Positions 10,753 to 19,403 of a stretch of DNA of 64,000 bases are shown one piece after another (the stretch's first letter is position 1; every line of letters starts with the position of its first letter). The notes beneath the pieces were generated by a model. That model saw only the letters and a list, made by a program, of their open reading frames with translations. It was not told the origin of the DNA and did not search any database. Both the position numbers and the translations under genes were made by a program. The DNA is taken from the NCBI GenBank assembly GCA_937873715.1, contig CALMYJ010000027.1, positions 98,355 to 162,354 on the forward strand, given 5' to 3'. Source of the DNA: an uncultured Chitinophagaceae bacterium. GTDB taxonomy: Bacteria; Bacteroidota; Bacteroidia; Chitinophagales; Chitinophagaceae.

Positions 10753-10959
10753 TTAAAATGAGGGGGTGGCCTGCTTTACCGGGGTGCCCGTGATTTTTTG
10801 TAACAGCGATTTAATTTTAGCTGTAAAACGCTTTCCCTGCTGCATCTCTTTATCCCGGTACCATACAAAAAAACCAAGGCAGCCAATCCAGCCACAGGTT
10901 ACTAAAATCACTTTAGAAACTTCGGTAAATAGTACTACGGCATCAAATAAGGGCATCAT
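10753..10959 (-). CDS. Small single-span membrane protein of unknown function
   Basis: 68 residues with a hydrophobic segment from about residue 4 to 32 (VVLFTEVSKVILVTCGWIGCLGFF read in two parts), followed by a basic cytoplasmic-type tail rich in lysine and glutamine. The overlapping plus-strand frame of similar size has no comparable organisation, so the minus strand is preferred. Start is at 10959, with a second ATG one codon later. It lies convergent to nhaA and between exact 17-bp direct repeats. No family recognised; a small regulatory or structural membrane peptide is possible. Confidence 0.5.
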   Translation of the reverse strand: MMPLFDAVVLFTEVSKVILVTCGWIGCLGFFVWYRDKEMQQGKRFTAKIKSLLQKITGTPVKQATPSF

Positions 10960-10980
10960 GACAGGAGGTTTTTAAAAATT

Positions 10981-10997
10981 GGCAAGCAATCGTAAAG
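10981..10997 (+). repeat. 17-bp direct repeat, right copy
   Basis: Exact second copy of the repeat at 10683-10699, 298 bp apart start to start, just upstream of the small membrane gene. The following CAATCG echoes part of the repeat again. Confidence 0.8.
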
Positions 10998-11116
10998 CAA
11001 TCGTTGAAATACAAAGTTTATATAAACAACGTAAAAAAAATGCCTTATTGTAAAACTGGTTTTTTAATCAATTTATTAAAGTATTGTTTAATGTTTTATA
11101 AGTAAAAGCCAGTAGC

Positions 11117-11154
11117 ATAAAAAAAGATGCAGTGTTAATTTTTCTGCATCTTTT
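11117..11154 (-). terminator. Terminator of the minus-strand secreted protein gene
   Basis: Inverted repeat AAAAAGATGCAG (11121-11132) with CTGCATCTTTT (11144-11154). Read on the minus strand it ends in a run of T, about 125 nt after the stop of the gene at 11280-11855. No other feature is seen in 10998-11279. Confidence 0.65.
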
Positions 11155-11279
11155 ACCAGGGTAGTGCCTAACAAGTGTTAGTTTTTTCGCAAAAATTTCA
11201 ATTTTTTAAGAAGTGCTCTATTTTGAAAAAGTTATCCACATTTTCTGAAATAAAGGCTCAGTAAGGCTTTCGGAGCCAT

Positions 11280-11855
11280 TTAATCCTCCTCTTCCTTGTT
11301 TTCAAGGCGTTTTCGGGTATAAATATTCAGATGTACTTCCCAGCCGGCATAGCAGCCCACCAGTTCTATTTCTGCTGCCAGGTTCCGGTATAGCGGATCC
11401 TCTGTTTTAAGGCGCAGGATGCAGGAGGCAAAACGTACATTTTCGTCAGGGTTTTCCATTTGTCCTTCAAAGGCAGCAGCTTTACCCCCTATATTGTGCA
11501 TGCGGCTTTTTTTAACCTGGTTAAAAGCATTTTTATACGCTTTAATAGCTTCTTCAAAGCTTTCGCCATTGTACAGTATTGCCTGCCAGCTTGCTGTTTT
11601 ATCTTCTACTGAATGATAGCGATAAATTACACAATGCAGGCTGCCGGGCAGGCAGGTGGCCGAACGGTACACCATCGCATCGGGCATAGAGGGTAGCTGG
11701 TTGCGTTGCAACTGTACAAAGTTGGTTCTAAAATCATCAACTACCTTAAAGAGGGAATCAGAAAAATTGCCTGTGGCCTGTTTCTTTGGCGCTGTTTGTG
11801 CAGTTGCTGCTGCAGCAAGGCAAAAAAGGGTAATGGAGAGTACATGTTTTTTCAT
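11280..11855 (-). CDS. Secreted protein of unknown function
   Basis: 191 residues with a clear signal peptide (MKKHVLSITLFCLAAAATAQ), so exported to the periplasm or beyond. The mature part is mixed alpha/beta, with cysteines near the middle (ATCLPGSLHCVIY, FASCILRL, VGCYAGWEV) that could form disulfides. The C-terminus is charged (RKRLENKEEED). No catalytic motif or known domain was recognised. It is divergent from the MORN operon and has its own terminator at 11117-11154. Likely a real gene on the basis of signal peptide and compact organisation. Confidence 0.7.
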   Translation of the reverse strand: MKKHVLSITLFCLAAAATAQTAPKKQATGNFSDSLFKVVDDFRTNFVQLQRNQLPSMPDAMVYRSATCLPGSLHCVIYRYHSVEDKTASWQAILYNGESFEEAIKAYKNAFNQVKKSRMHNIGGKAAAFEGQMENPDENVRFASCILRLKTEDPLYRNLAAEIELVGCYAGWEVHLNIYTRKRLENKEEED

Positions 11856-11981
11856 TGGAACTTCATTTTAACGCAATATAGGCTACTCAAAAATTTTAAC
11901 GATTAGCAATATTTTAAATTTTTAATTTCAATTCGGTAATGCTCAGTTTAGAGGCATAGTCGGGTTGATTATTCGGGTGTA

Positions 11982-11989
11982 TATTTTTG
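11982..11989 (+). promoter_or_regulatory. Candidate -7 element for the MORN/DUF3857 operon
   Basis: TATTTTTG matches the Bacteroidota -7 consensus TAnnTTTG. No convincing -33 TTG is at the expected spacing, so support is partial. The start codon is 110 nt downstream. Confidence 0.35.
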
Positions 11990-12098
11990 AATAATGCACT
12001 CAAAGAAAATACCCGGTAAATTCCACTTCATTTACAACCATCAGATGGCATTTATACATATATTTAGCCCATATTTTAACCCCCACCAGCCATTTAAC

Positions 12099-15000
12099 AT
12101 GAAAGAAAAAATTATCCTCGTTGCACTTTTTTGCTGCACCGTTACGGCAGTGTTTGCACAAAGGGAGATTAGTAACCCACTCGTAAACAGCAAGGAGGTA
12201 CTTACAAAAGGTGTTGCCCTGCACAACGAACGTCAATACAAGGCAGCCATAGCCGAATACAGCAAAGTGCCTGAAAGCGACACTGCTTACAGCGATGTGC
12301 TGTACGAAATGATACTTAGTTATTATAAAGACAGCAGTTATGCCATAGCCGAACAACTGGCGCAAAAAGGGCTTTCAATGTTTCCGGAAAAGCGCAACGA
12401 ATGGTACGGCATACTGGCCGATTTGTACGACGATACCAAACGGGAAGAACTGGCGCTAAAAGTGTACGACACCATATTGGCCGAAAAGCCTTATAGCTAT
12501 ATCACCTGGTTCAACAAGGGCATAAGTCTTTTCAGACAATCGAAAAATGATGAGGCAGCAGTGCATTTTCAACGCTGCATTATGCTCAATCCTTATTATT
12601 CATCGGCACATTATTTTTTAGGCAGGCTGTCACTGCTCAAAGGCAACCTGCCGCAGGCCATGATGAGTTTTGCTGCCAACTTACTGGTAATGCCCGATAA
12701 TAATTATTTCCAGTATTCAATCGGTTACCTCAACTCTATTGCCGAAATGAATAATACCGTTACAGAACATCTTGCCAAATACAGGCCCGGTAAAATTGAT
12801 GACTTTGATATGCAGCAGGAAATAATTGCCAGCAAAGCTGCACTGGATCGTAAATACAAATTAAAAGCCAACCTGGAAGATCAACTGGTACGCCAATTAC
12901 AGGTACTGTTAGAAAAGCTGGAATACAATGCTGCAGATAAAGGCTTTTGGATGCAATACTATGTGCCCATGTATAAAAATATTTGGGAGCGCAACCAGTT
13001 TGAGCCATTTGTAAATTATATTTTTAGCGAACTGGATATAAAGTCTATTAAAGAGTATAATAAAAAAGAAAAGAAAAAAGTACAGGCCATGTCTGATGAG
13101 GCCATCGATTACCTCAACCTTATCAGGAGCACACAGGTATTGCAATATCCTGAAAGGGATAAAACCACGCTGCGCTATTATATCCAAAACTACAATGTGT
13201 CGGGCAAAGGGGTGTACGGTAAAAATGCAAAAAAAGAAAGCATACTTACAGGCCCATGGGAATTTTATCATCCCGGCGGCAACATCAAATCAAAAGGCGT
13301 GTTTGATGATGAGGGCAGGCGCAACGGCGAATGGCTTTTTTACTACGATAACGGCATACTCCGTGAAAAAACATTTTACGAGAAAGATAAAGCAAGCGGC
13401 AAAAGCTATAGCTGGTATGATAATGGGCTGTCTTACAAATTTACCACGTACACTAATGATGAAGAAGACGGAGAATCTACCTCCTATTTCTACAACGGCA
13501 TGCTACGCTCAGTTATAAAATACCAGGCTGGCAAAAAAGAAGGTAAAGCCAAATATTATAACGTAAACGGCTATGTCAAAACTGTTACACTGTACAGTAA
13601 CGATTTGCAGGATGGTGAAGAAGTGGTTTATCATGCCGATGGCACACTGCAATCTAAACTCAACTATACTAAAGACAAAGCCAATGGCGAGTACAAAGAA
13701 TACTTTAACAACGGTAAGTTGAAAATATCGGGCAGTTATATCAACGATAAAAAAACGGGCATTTGGAAAACCTATTACCCCAATGGCCAGCAGGAGTACC
13801 TGGAAAATTATACCAACGGTGAATTGGATGGTGAGTATATGGCCTGGTACAAAAACGGGAAAATTGAATCTAAACGAATGTATATTAAAGGAGAAATAGA
13901 CGGTAAAAAAGAAGACTTTGATGATGATGGCCTCCTGTACTGCGAAAGCATTTTTGAAAAAGGACGCCTGAGGGATATAAAATTTTTCGATAAGAAAGCA
14001 CAGGTGATCAGCAGCACCAGCAGCCGTAAGGGTAATGCCGATATTACTTTTTTTGCGCCGGATGGAAGCAAATCGAGCAGCGGATACTATACCAAAGACG
14101 GGTTGCTGGAAGGTAAGGGCTTATACTATTATAAAAATGGTCGCCCCTCCTCTGAAGCAATGTATGTAAAAGGGTTGCTCGAGGGCAAACGAACCCTGTA
14201 TTACGAAAACGGAAAAGTGAAGCAGGAGGGGAGTTTTAAACAAAATGAAGCAGATGGATACTTTACCGATTTTTATATTGATGGAGAAGTGGAACAGGAA
14301 GGCTGGTATGTAAATGGTGTGAGGCAGGGGACACTTATCAGCCGGAATCATTTGGGAAAATTAACCAGCAAACTGTATTACCTCAATGGCGATGTGCACG
14401 GCGTGGCAGAGTATTATTACCCATCAGGTAAATTAGATTATAAAGCTTTTTATGATAATGGCTGGTTTTACAAAACAGAGCAGTACGATGCCGATGGAAA
14501 AGTAATTGCCGCCTCTCAGTTAAATAAAGGCGAAGGGGTAATTACTTATGTACACTTTAACGGTAAGCCATACATCATCAGTAATTACAAACACTACAAA
14601 CTTAACGGGCAACACTCTTCTTTCAATGGCGATGGCAGCAAAATAGCCGTGCGCTGGTATAAAAATGGTAATGAAGACAGCACGTTTACCTCATGGCATC
14701 CTAATGGAAAAATAAAAGAAGAAGGCCGCTACAAAAGAGGGGAAAAAGTAGGCCAATGGAAGCTGTATTATTATTCAGGCCAGGTATCTGCGCAGGAAAA
14801 CTATAATGAGGAAGGCCTGCTGCATGGAAAATATATGCAGTATAATGAAGATGGCAGCGTAGATAAAGAAATGCAATACCAGGAGGGCAGGCTGGATGGT
14901 GAATACCGGATGTATAGTGATAAAGAACTTGCCTTGGTATTCTATTATAAGGAAGGCACTATCACCGGCTATAGTTACGAAGGTAAAGATGGTAAACTGG

Positions 15001-15398
15001 TGCCTGCCATACCCTTAACAAAAGGTGCAGGAAAAGTAGTTGCCTATTTTAAAAACGGGATAAAGAGTGCCGAAATGGACTTTAGCGAATACCTGGTTGA
15101 AGGCCCCAGGAATATTTACTTCACTAACGGAAAGGAATATATTACCGGGCAAAGGGTTAACGGGCAGGAGCATGGCGTTAAAAAAGTGTTTTACAATACC
15201 GGTAAACTCTTAAAGGAAGAAAACTTTGTGCATGGTAAATTGCATGGTGCTGTAAAAGTGTATAACGAAAATGGAACGCTTTTTTCCGAACTCAATTATT
15301 ATCTCGGCGACCTGCATGGAGAGTGTAAATACTATACGGCAGGCAAACCATCAGTAACCTATATCTATCACTATGGCATGTTGGAATCGAAAAAATAA
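12099..15398 (+). CDS. Exported TPR and MORN-repeat protein
   Basis: 1099 residues. The start at 12099 begins a proper signal peptide (MKEKIILVALFCCTVTAVFAQ); the frame is open 35 codons further upstream but that extension has no sorting signal. Residues about 30-220 are TPR-like helices (for example NKGISLFRQSKNDEAAVHFQ). From about residue 380 to the end the protein is an almost unbroken series of MORN-type repeats of roughly 22-24 residues with the pattern G.W..YY.NG....... The repeats resemble the YwqK-type MORN variant. Such repeats usually form extended beta sheets for protein or membrane contacts; the precise role is unknown. The next gene begins 8 bp downstream, so it is the first gene of a three-gene operon with two DUF3857 proteins. 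Confidence 0.85.
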   Translation: MKEKIILVALFCCTVTAVFAQREISNPLVNSKEVLTKGVALHNERQYKAAIAEYSKVPESDTAYSDVLYEMILSYYKDSSYAIAEQLAQKGLSMFPEKRNEWYGILADLYDDTKREELALKVYDTILAEKPYSYITWFNKGISLFRQSKNDEAAVHFQRCIMLNPYYSSAHYFLGRLSLLKGNLPQAMMSFAANLLVMPDNNYFQYSIGYLNSIAEMNNTVTEHLAKYRPGKIDDFDMQQEIIASKAALDRKYKLKANLEDQLVRQLQVLLEKLEYNAADKGFWMQYYVPMYKNIWERNQFEPFVNYIFSELDIKSIKEYNKKEKKKVQAMSDEAIDYLNLIRSTQVLQYPERDKTTLRYYIQNYNVSGKGVYGKNAKKESILTGPWEFYHPGGNIKSKGVFDDEGRRNGEWLFYYDNGILREKTFYEKDKASGKSYSWYDNGLSYKFTTYTNDEEDGESTSYFYNGMLRSVIKYQAGKKEGKAKYYNVNGYVKTVTLYSNDLQDGEEVVYHADGTLQSKLNYTKDKANGEYKEYFNNGKLKISGSYINDKKTGIWKTYYPNGQQEYLENYTNGELDGEYMAWYKNGKIESKRMYIKGEIDGKKEDFDDDGLLYCESIFEKGRLRDIKFFDKKAQVISSTSSRKGNADITFFAPDGSKSSSGYYTKDGLLEGKGLYYYKNGRPSSEAMYVKGLLEGKRTLYYENGKVKQEGSFKQNEADGYFTDFYIDGEVEQEGWYVNGVRQGTLISRNHLGKLTSKLYYLNGDVHGVAEYYYPSGKLDYKAFYDNGWFYKTEQYDADGKVIAASQLNKGEGVITYVHFNGKPYIISNYKHYKLNGQHSSFNGDGSKIAVRWYKNGNEDSTFTSWHPNGKIKEEGRYKRGEKVGQWKLYYYSGQVSAQENYNEEGLLHGKYMQYNEDGSVDKEMQYQEGRLDGEYRMYSDKELALVFYYKEGTITGYSYEGKDGKLVPAIPLTKGAGKVVAYFKNGIKSAEMDFSEYLVEGPRNIYFTNGKEYITGQRVNGQEHGVKKVFYNTGKLLKEENFVHGKLHGAVKVYNENGTLFSELNYYLGDLHGECKYYTAGKPSVTYIYHYGMLESKK

Positions 15399-15406
15399 GC
15401 AGCGCT

Positions 15407-17332
15407 ATGAATAGGATTGTTTTAAAAATTATTTTTTGTTGTGGTTTGGCTTCAGCTACCCATGTGAGTGGCCAAACAGTACAGGAACTCTTAAATGCTT
15501 ATCCCGATAAGCTTGCGGTATTTTCAAACGTAAACCGCTCAGTAGAGGTATTTATTAATGGGGGTTCTCCTTATGCCGAAGCTACTGAAGTATCGGAAAT
15601 GACGATACTCAACGATAAAGCCAATGGCATTTTCAATAAGGATAAAGTATACCACAGTTCTTTCAACGAACTTAAAAAAATTGAAGCCTACACCCTGGTG
15701 CCCGAGGGCAACAGCTTTGCCAAAATGAAAGTAACTGATTTTAAGGTGCACTCCTCACCGGGAAACGGCGTGTTTTACGATGATGTAAAAGAAACAACTT
15801 TCGATTATCCCAGGCTGGCTAAGGGGAGTGTTACACATGTGCAAACCACTCATTTTAATAAAGACATAAGGCTGCTCAGTAGTTTTTACTTCAGCAGTTA
15901 CCAGCCGGTGCACAAGGCTGCTTATACCGTTACTTTCCCTGAAGATATGGATGTACGTTATATTCTTAAAAACGATCCGGAAAATAAAGTAACCGTTACC
16001 GAAACCAAAAAAGGCAGGAAAAGAAAGCTGGAGTTTTCTGCCACAGGCATACCCAGCTACGATGTTTTTGGCAATGGTACATCCGTATCTTACTATGCCA
16101 CTCATGTAATTGTATATGTGGCAGGCTATAAGTACAATGGGCAATATGTACATGTATTTAGTTCGGTTGATGAACTGTATAAATGGAATTCAAATTTTAT
16201 AGCCAATGTGAACAAAACAGAAGACGAAACTTTAAAGAAATTATCAGACAGCATTTGTCAAAATGCAACCACACAGCGTGAAAAGGCACAGGCAATATTC
16301 AGGTGGGTGCAGGAGCATATAAAATATGTGGCTTTTGAAGAGGGGCTCGAGGGTTTTGTGCCAAGGCAGGCTGCCGATGTATGTGCCAAGCGTTATGGCG
16401 ATTGTAAAGATATGGCTAGTCTGCTCACCGCACTCATGCAGTTGCAGGGCCTGCAGGCGTATTTTGCATGGATAGGTACAAGGTCGATACCCTACACCTA
16501 TTCCGAAGTGCCACTGCCGCTTACCGACAACCACATGATTAGTGCTGTGCGTATAGAGGGGGAATGGATTTTTTTAGATGCCACCGATCCTAACTGTATT
16601 TTTGGGATGCCCACCAGTGGTATACAGGGTAAAGAAAGTTTGATAGGTATTAGTGCCGATAAGTACGAGCTGGTAACCGTACCCGTTATGCCTCCTGCAA
16701 AAAGTGGTGTTACAGACAGTACCTGGCTTACCATCAGCAATAATACCCTCAACGGGAACTGCTCTGTAAACTATATCGGGTATTTTGGCAGCGATGTGTA
16801 CAACAGTTTACTGTACAATAAGGGGGATGACGAAAGGGTGTATGCCAGGCGCCGCATGGCCAAGGGTAGCAACAAATTTTTAATGAAAGATTACAAGATT
16901 GATTATCCCGATCCTGTAACGAAAGCCGCAACTATTTCATCCAGTTTTGAAATACCCGATTATGTAAAAATAGCTGCCGACGAAATGTATATCAACCTTA
17001 ACCTCGAAAAATTATTCAGTACAACACCAATTGATACAGCCAAGCGAAAAGTATCTGTATCAAATGAATACCTGCACACCATTGAACAGGTACATGCCTT
17101 AAAAATACCGGATGGTTACGCACTGGAGTATGTGCCTAAAAATGTATTTGTTTCCAACGACCTTGTAGATTTTTCTATTGAATACAAAGCAGTCGCAGGC
17201 AGCATCTCCGCCACACAAAAGCTGGTAACAAAAAAACTCTACATTCAGCCGCAGGAGTTTCCGGAATGGAATAAAGCCGTATCCATTATTTCGCCGGCAT
17301 ATAAAGAACAGGTGGTACTAAAGAAAAAATAA
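15407..17332 (+). CDS. DUF3857/transglutaminase-like exported protein with intact triad
   Basis: 641 residues with a signal peptide ending in HVSGQ. The N-terminal half is a DUF3857 beta domain. A transglutaminase-like core follows with a complete Cys-His-Asp triad: C333 in KRYGDCKDMA, H376 in TDNHMI and D391 in FLDATD. The C-terminal part is a DUF2569/3858-like beta region. Proteins of this kind are widespread in Bacteroidota periplasms and are thought to act as peptidases or cross-linking enzymes, but substrates are unknown. It starts 8 bp after the MORN-repeat gene and is followed 25 bp later by a degenerate paralogue, suggesting a three-protein envelope complex. Confidence 0.88.
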   Translation: MNRIVLKIIFCCGLASATHVSGQTVQELLNAYPDKLAVFSNVNRSVEVFINGGSPYAEATEVSEMTILNDKANGIFNKDKVYHSSFNELKKIEAYTLVPEGNSFAKMKVTDFKVHSSPGNGVFYDDVKETTFDYPRLAKGSVTHVQTTHFNKDIRLLSSFYFSSYQPVHKAAYTVTFPEDMDVRYILKNDPENKVTVTETKKGRKRKLEFSATGIPSYDVFGNGTSVSYYATHVIVYVAGYKYNGQYVHVFSSVDELYKWNSNFIANVNKTEDETLKKLSDSICQNATTQREKAQAIFRWVQEHIKYVAFEEGLEGFVPRQAADVCAKRYGDCKDMASLLTALMQLQGLQAYFAWIGTRSIPYTYSEVPLPLTDNHMISAVRIEGEWIFLDATDPNCIFGMPTSGIQGKESLIGISADKYELVTVPVMPPAKSGVTDSTWLTISNNTLNGNCSVNYIGYFGSDVYNSLLYNKGDDERVYARRRMAKGSNKFLMKDYKIDYPDPVTKAATISSSFEIPDYVKIAADEMYINLNLEKLFSTTPIDTAKRKVSVSNEYLHTIEQVHALKIPDGYALEYVPKNVFVSNDLVDFSIEYKAVAGSISATQKLVTKKLYIQPQEFPEWNKAVSIISPAYKEQVVLKKK

Positions 17333-17357
17333 TAAACAAAGCAATTCAAACAAACCT

Positions 17358-19334
17358 ATGTATCAAAAATTATGTGTTACCGCAGCATTGGCCCTGGTGC
17401 TGCTGCATACCGCTACCGCCCAGGTTAATAATCCCTACCGCCCAATGCCAGTATGGGCCGATAAGCCAGCCCTGCACAAACTGCCCGATTTGTATAAAGA
17501 TGCCAGTGCAGTGTACCTGCTCGACAACAGGGTGTTTCAATATAAAATTGAAAACAAAAGCCTGGTGCAATACAATCATGTGTATCGCCTGGTAAAAGTG
17601 CTGGATGATAAAGGCATTGAAATGTTCAACAGGGTATATATTCCGGTATATCCCAATACCCTGGTTACTAATTTAAAAGCAAGGGTGATAACTTCTGCCG
17701 GAAAAATCATGGAAGTGCCTGAAAACAAAATCAAGGAAGAAGTAGAGGATGGCCGCCGCTATAAACTGTTTGCGATGGAAGGTATCGATAAAGGCTCGGA
17801 AGTAGAGTACAGCTATACCCTGAAAAAAGATCCCTCATTTTTCGGCAGCGAAATTTTTCAGAATCAGTCTGTGCCTTACCTCCTGGCAAAAATGGCGGTG
17901 ATTACACCAGCTCATGTACAGTTTACTGCCAAAGGATTCAACGGCTTTAAGGTATTACCCGATTCTTTAATTAATGAAGAACGCATACTGCCGGCTTTTT
18001 CAGAAAATATTACGGAACTCTCCGATGAAAAATATGCCCTGCGTGACAAGTATTTACAGCGGGGAGAGTATAAACTTAGTTATAACCTGTCAACCGCAAG
18101 TGATGTGGAAATGTACACCTGGAAGGAACTTTGCCGAAAAGTTTACCCCAACCTTACTTCAATAGGAGAAAAAGAGAAAAAGGCATTGGTTAAATATGTT
18201 GCCGGTATAAAAATTCCTGCCGGAGCCAGTGAAGAAAAAACGGTACAGTTACTGGAAGACTATATGAAAAGTTCTATCAATGTAGATGATAAACTGGTAA
18301 GCGAAAATGCCGATAATATTGAAGCGATTATTAAAACCGGTAATGCCAACGATTTTGGTGCCAACCGGCTATTGGTAGCACTGCTCGAGCACTTTAATGT
18401 TAAATACCAGGTGGTGTTTCCATCTGTACGAAACCAGTTGCCGCTTGATGAAGACCTGGCCAACTGGAATCGCATCGATGAAACACTTATTTATTTTCCG
18501 GGCACAGGAAAATTTGTGCAGCCAGCCGGCGAAATATACCGCTATCCTTATGTAACACCCTACTGGTGCGGTACAAGAGGCTTGTTTTTAAGGGGTACCG
18601 ATATTGGCGGCGTACGCACTGCAATAGGCAGGTTCGATACCATACCTATGGAACCCTTTAGCGAAAGTGCACACAATATGGAAGTGTCGGCAAAGCTGGA
18701 TGCAACAGGCGATTCATTAATTATAGATTGTAAACAAATATTAAAAGGCTATGCTGCCACATCATACCGCCCTATTTGGAAATACCTGCCTAAAGACAAA
18801 CAGGATGAAGCCGTTAAAGGCATCATCAACAATATTGCCAAAAGCGATAATATAAAAAATATAAAAACCGAGCATACCCTGCTAACAGATGCCTGGGATA
18901 ATAAACCACTTGTTATCAGTAGTACCATACATACTGCTGAACCCCTTGAAAAAGCCGGTAAAAAGATTTTGTTTAAAATTGGCGACCTCATTGGGCCCCA
19001 GGAGCAGATGTACCAGGAGAAGCAGCGTCAAATGCCGGTAGAGCTTGATTATCCGCATATACTATACCGTAAGTTGAAGTTTGAAATCCCGGAAGGATAC
19101 AGCATCAAAAATCCCGGCGATTTAAAATTAGATATACAGCATACCGACAACGATGGCGTAAGCATGGGCTTTGTAAGCAGCTACAGCATTAAAGGAAATA
19201 TACTGGATGTGGACGTGATGGAAACCTACCGGGATCAGCGTTATCCCCTCAGCCAGTTTGAAACATTTAAAAAAGTAATTAATGCAGCAGCCGATTTTAA
19301 TAAAGTAGTGCTGGTGCTGGAAAAAATAAACTAA
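17358..19334 (+). CDS. DUF3857 protein with degenerate transglutaminase core
   Basis: 658 residues with signal peptide MYQKLCVTAALALVLLHTA. The domain order is the same as in the preceding gene (DUF3857 beta domain with RVYIPVYPN and KVEYSYTL-like strands, then a transglutaminase-like helical core). Where the paralogue has the catalytic YGDCKD, this protein reads NANDFGANRLL, so the nucleophilic cysteine is replaced by phenylalanine, and no downstream His/Asp pair is evident. It is probably a non-enzymatic partner of its neighbour, by inference from synteny. It ends the operon at a strong terminator (19355-19383). Confidence 0.85.
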   Translation: MYQKLCVTAALALVLLHTATAQVNNPYRPMPVWADKPALHKLPDLYKDASAVYLLDNRVFQYKIENKSLVQYNHVYRLVKVLDDKGIEMFNRVYIPVYPNTLVTNLKARVITSAGKIMEVPENKIKEEVEDGRRYKLFAMEGIDKGSEVEYSYTLKKDPSFFGSEIFQNQSVPYLLAKMAVITPAHVQFTAKGFNGFKVLPDSLINEERILPAFSENITELSDEKYALRDKYLQRGEYKLSYNLSTASDVEMYTWKELCRKVYPNLTSIGEKEKKALVKYVAGIKIPAGASEEKTVQLLEDYMKSSINVDDKLVSENADNIEAIIKTGNANDFGANRLLVALLEHFNVKYQVVFPSVRNQLPLDEDLANWNRIDETLIYFPGTGKFVQPAGEIYRYPYVTPYWCGTRGLFLRGTDIGGVRTAIGRFDTIPMEPFSESAHNMEVSAKLDATGDSLIIDCKQILKGYAATSYRPIWKYLPKDKQDEAVKGIINNIAKSDNIKNIKTEHTLLTDAWDNKPLVISSTIHTAEPLEKAGKKILFKIGDLIGPQEQMYQEKQRQMPVELDYPHILYRKLKFEIPEGYSIKNPGDLKLDIQHTDNDGVSMGFVSSYSIKGNILDVDVMETYRDQRYPLSQFETFKKVINAAADFNKVVLVLEKIN

Positions 19335-19354
19335 CCAGTTAACATAGTAAAAGC

Positions 19355-19383
19355 AAAGCCGGCCACAGAGCGCCGGCTTTTTT
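19355..19383 (+). terminator. Bidirectional-type terminator between convergent genes
   Basis: Perfect 9-bp stem AAAGCCGGC (19355-19363) with GCCGGCTTT (19372-19380), 8-nt loop, T run on the plus strand. It lies between the DUF3857 gene and the convergent 19404-22895 gene and may serve both. Confidence 0.8.
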
Positions 19384-19403
19384 AATAATACCAAGCTTGC
19401 CGG

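Noticed and set aside
10766..10975. Plus-strand 69-codon frame opposite the small membrane gene
   Set aside because: No membrane segment or start context; the minus-strand frame has a clear hydrophobic span with a basic tail.
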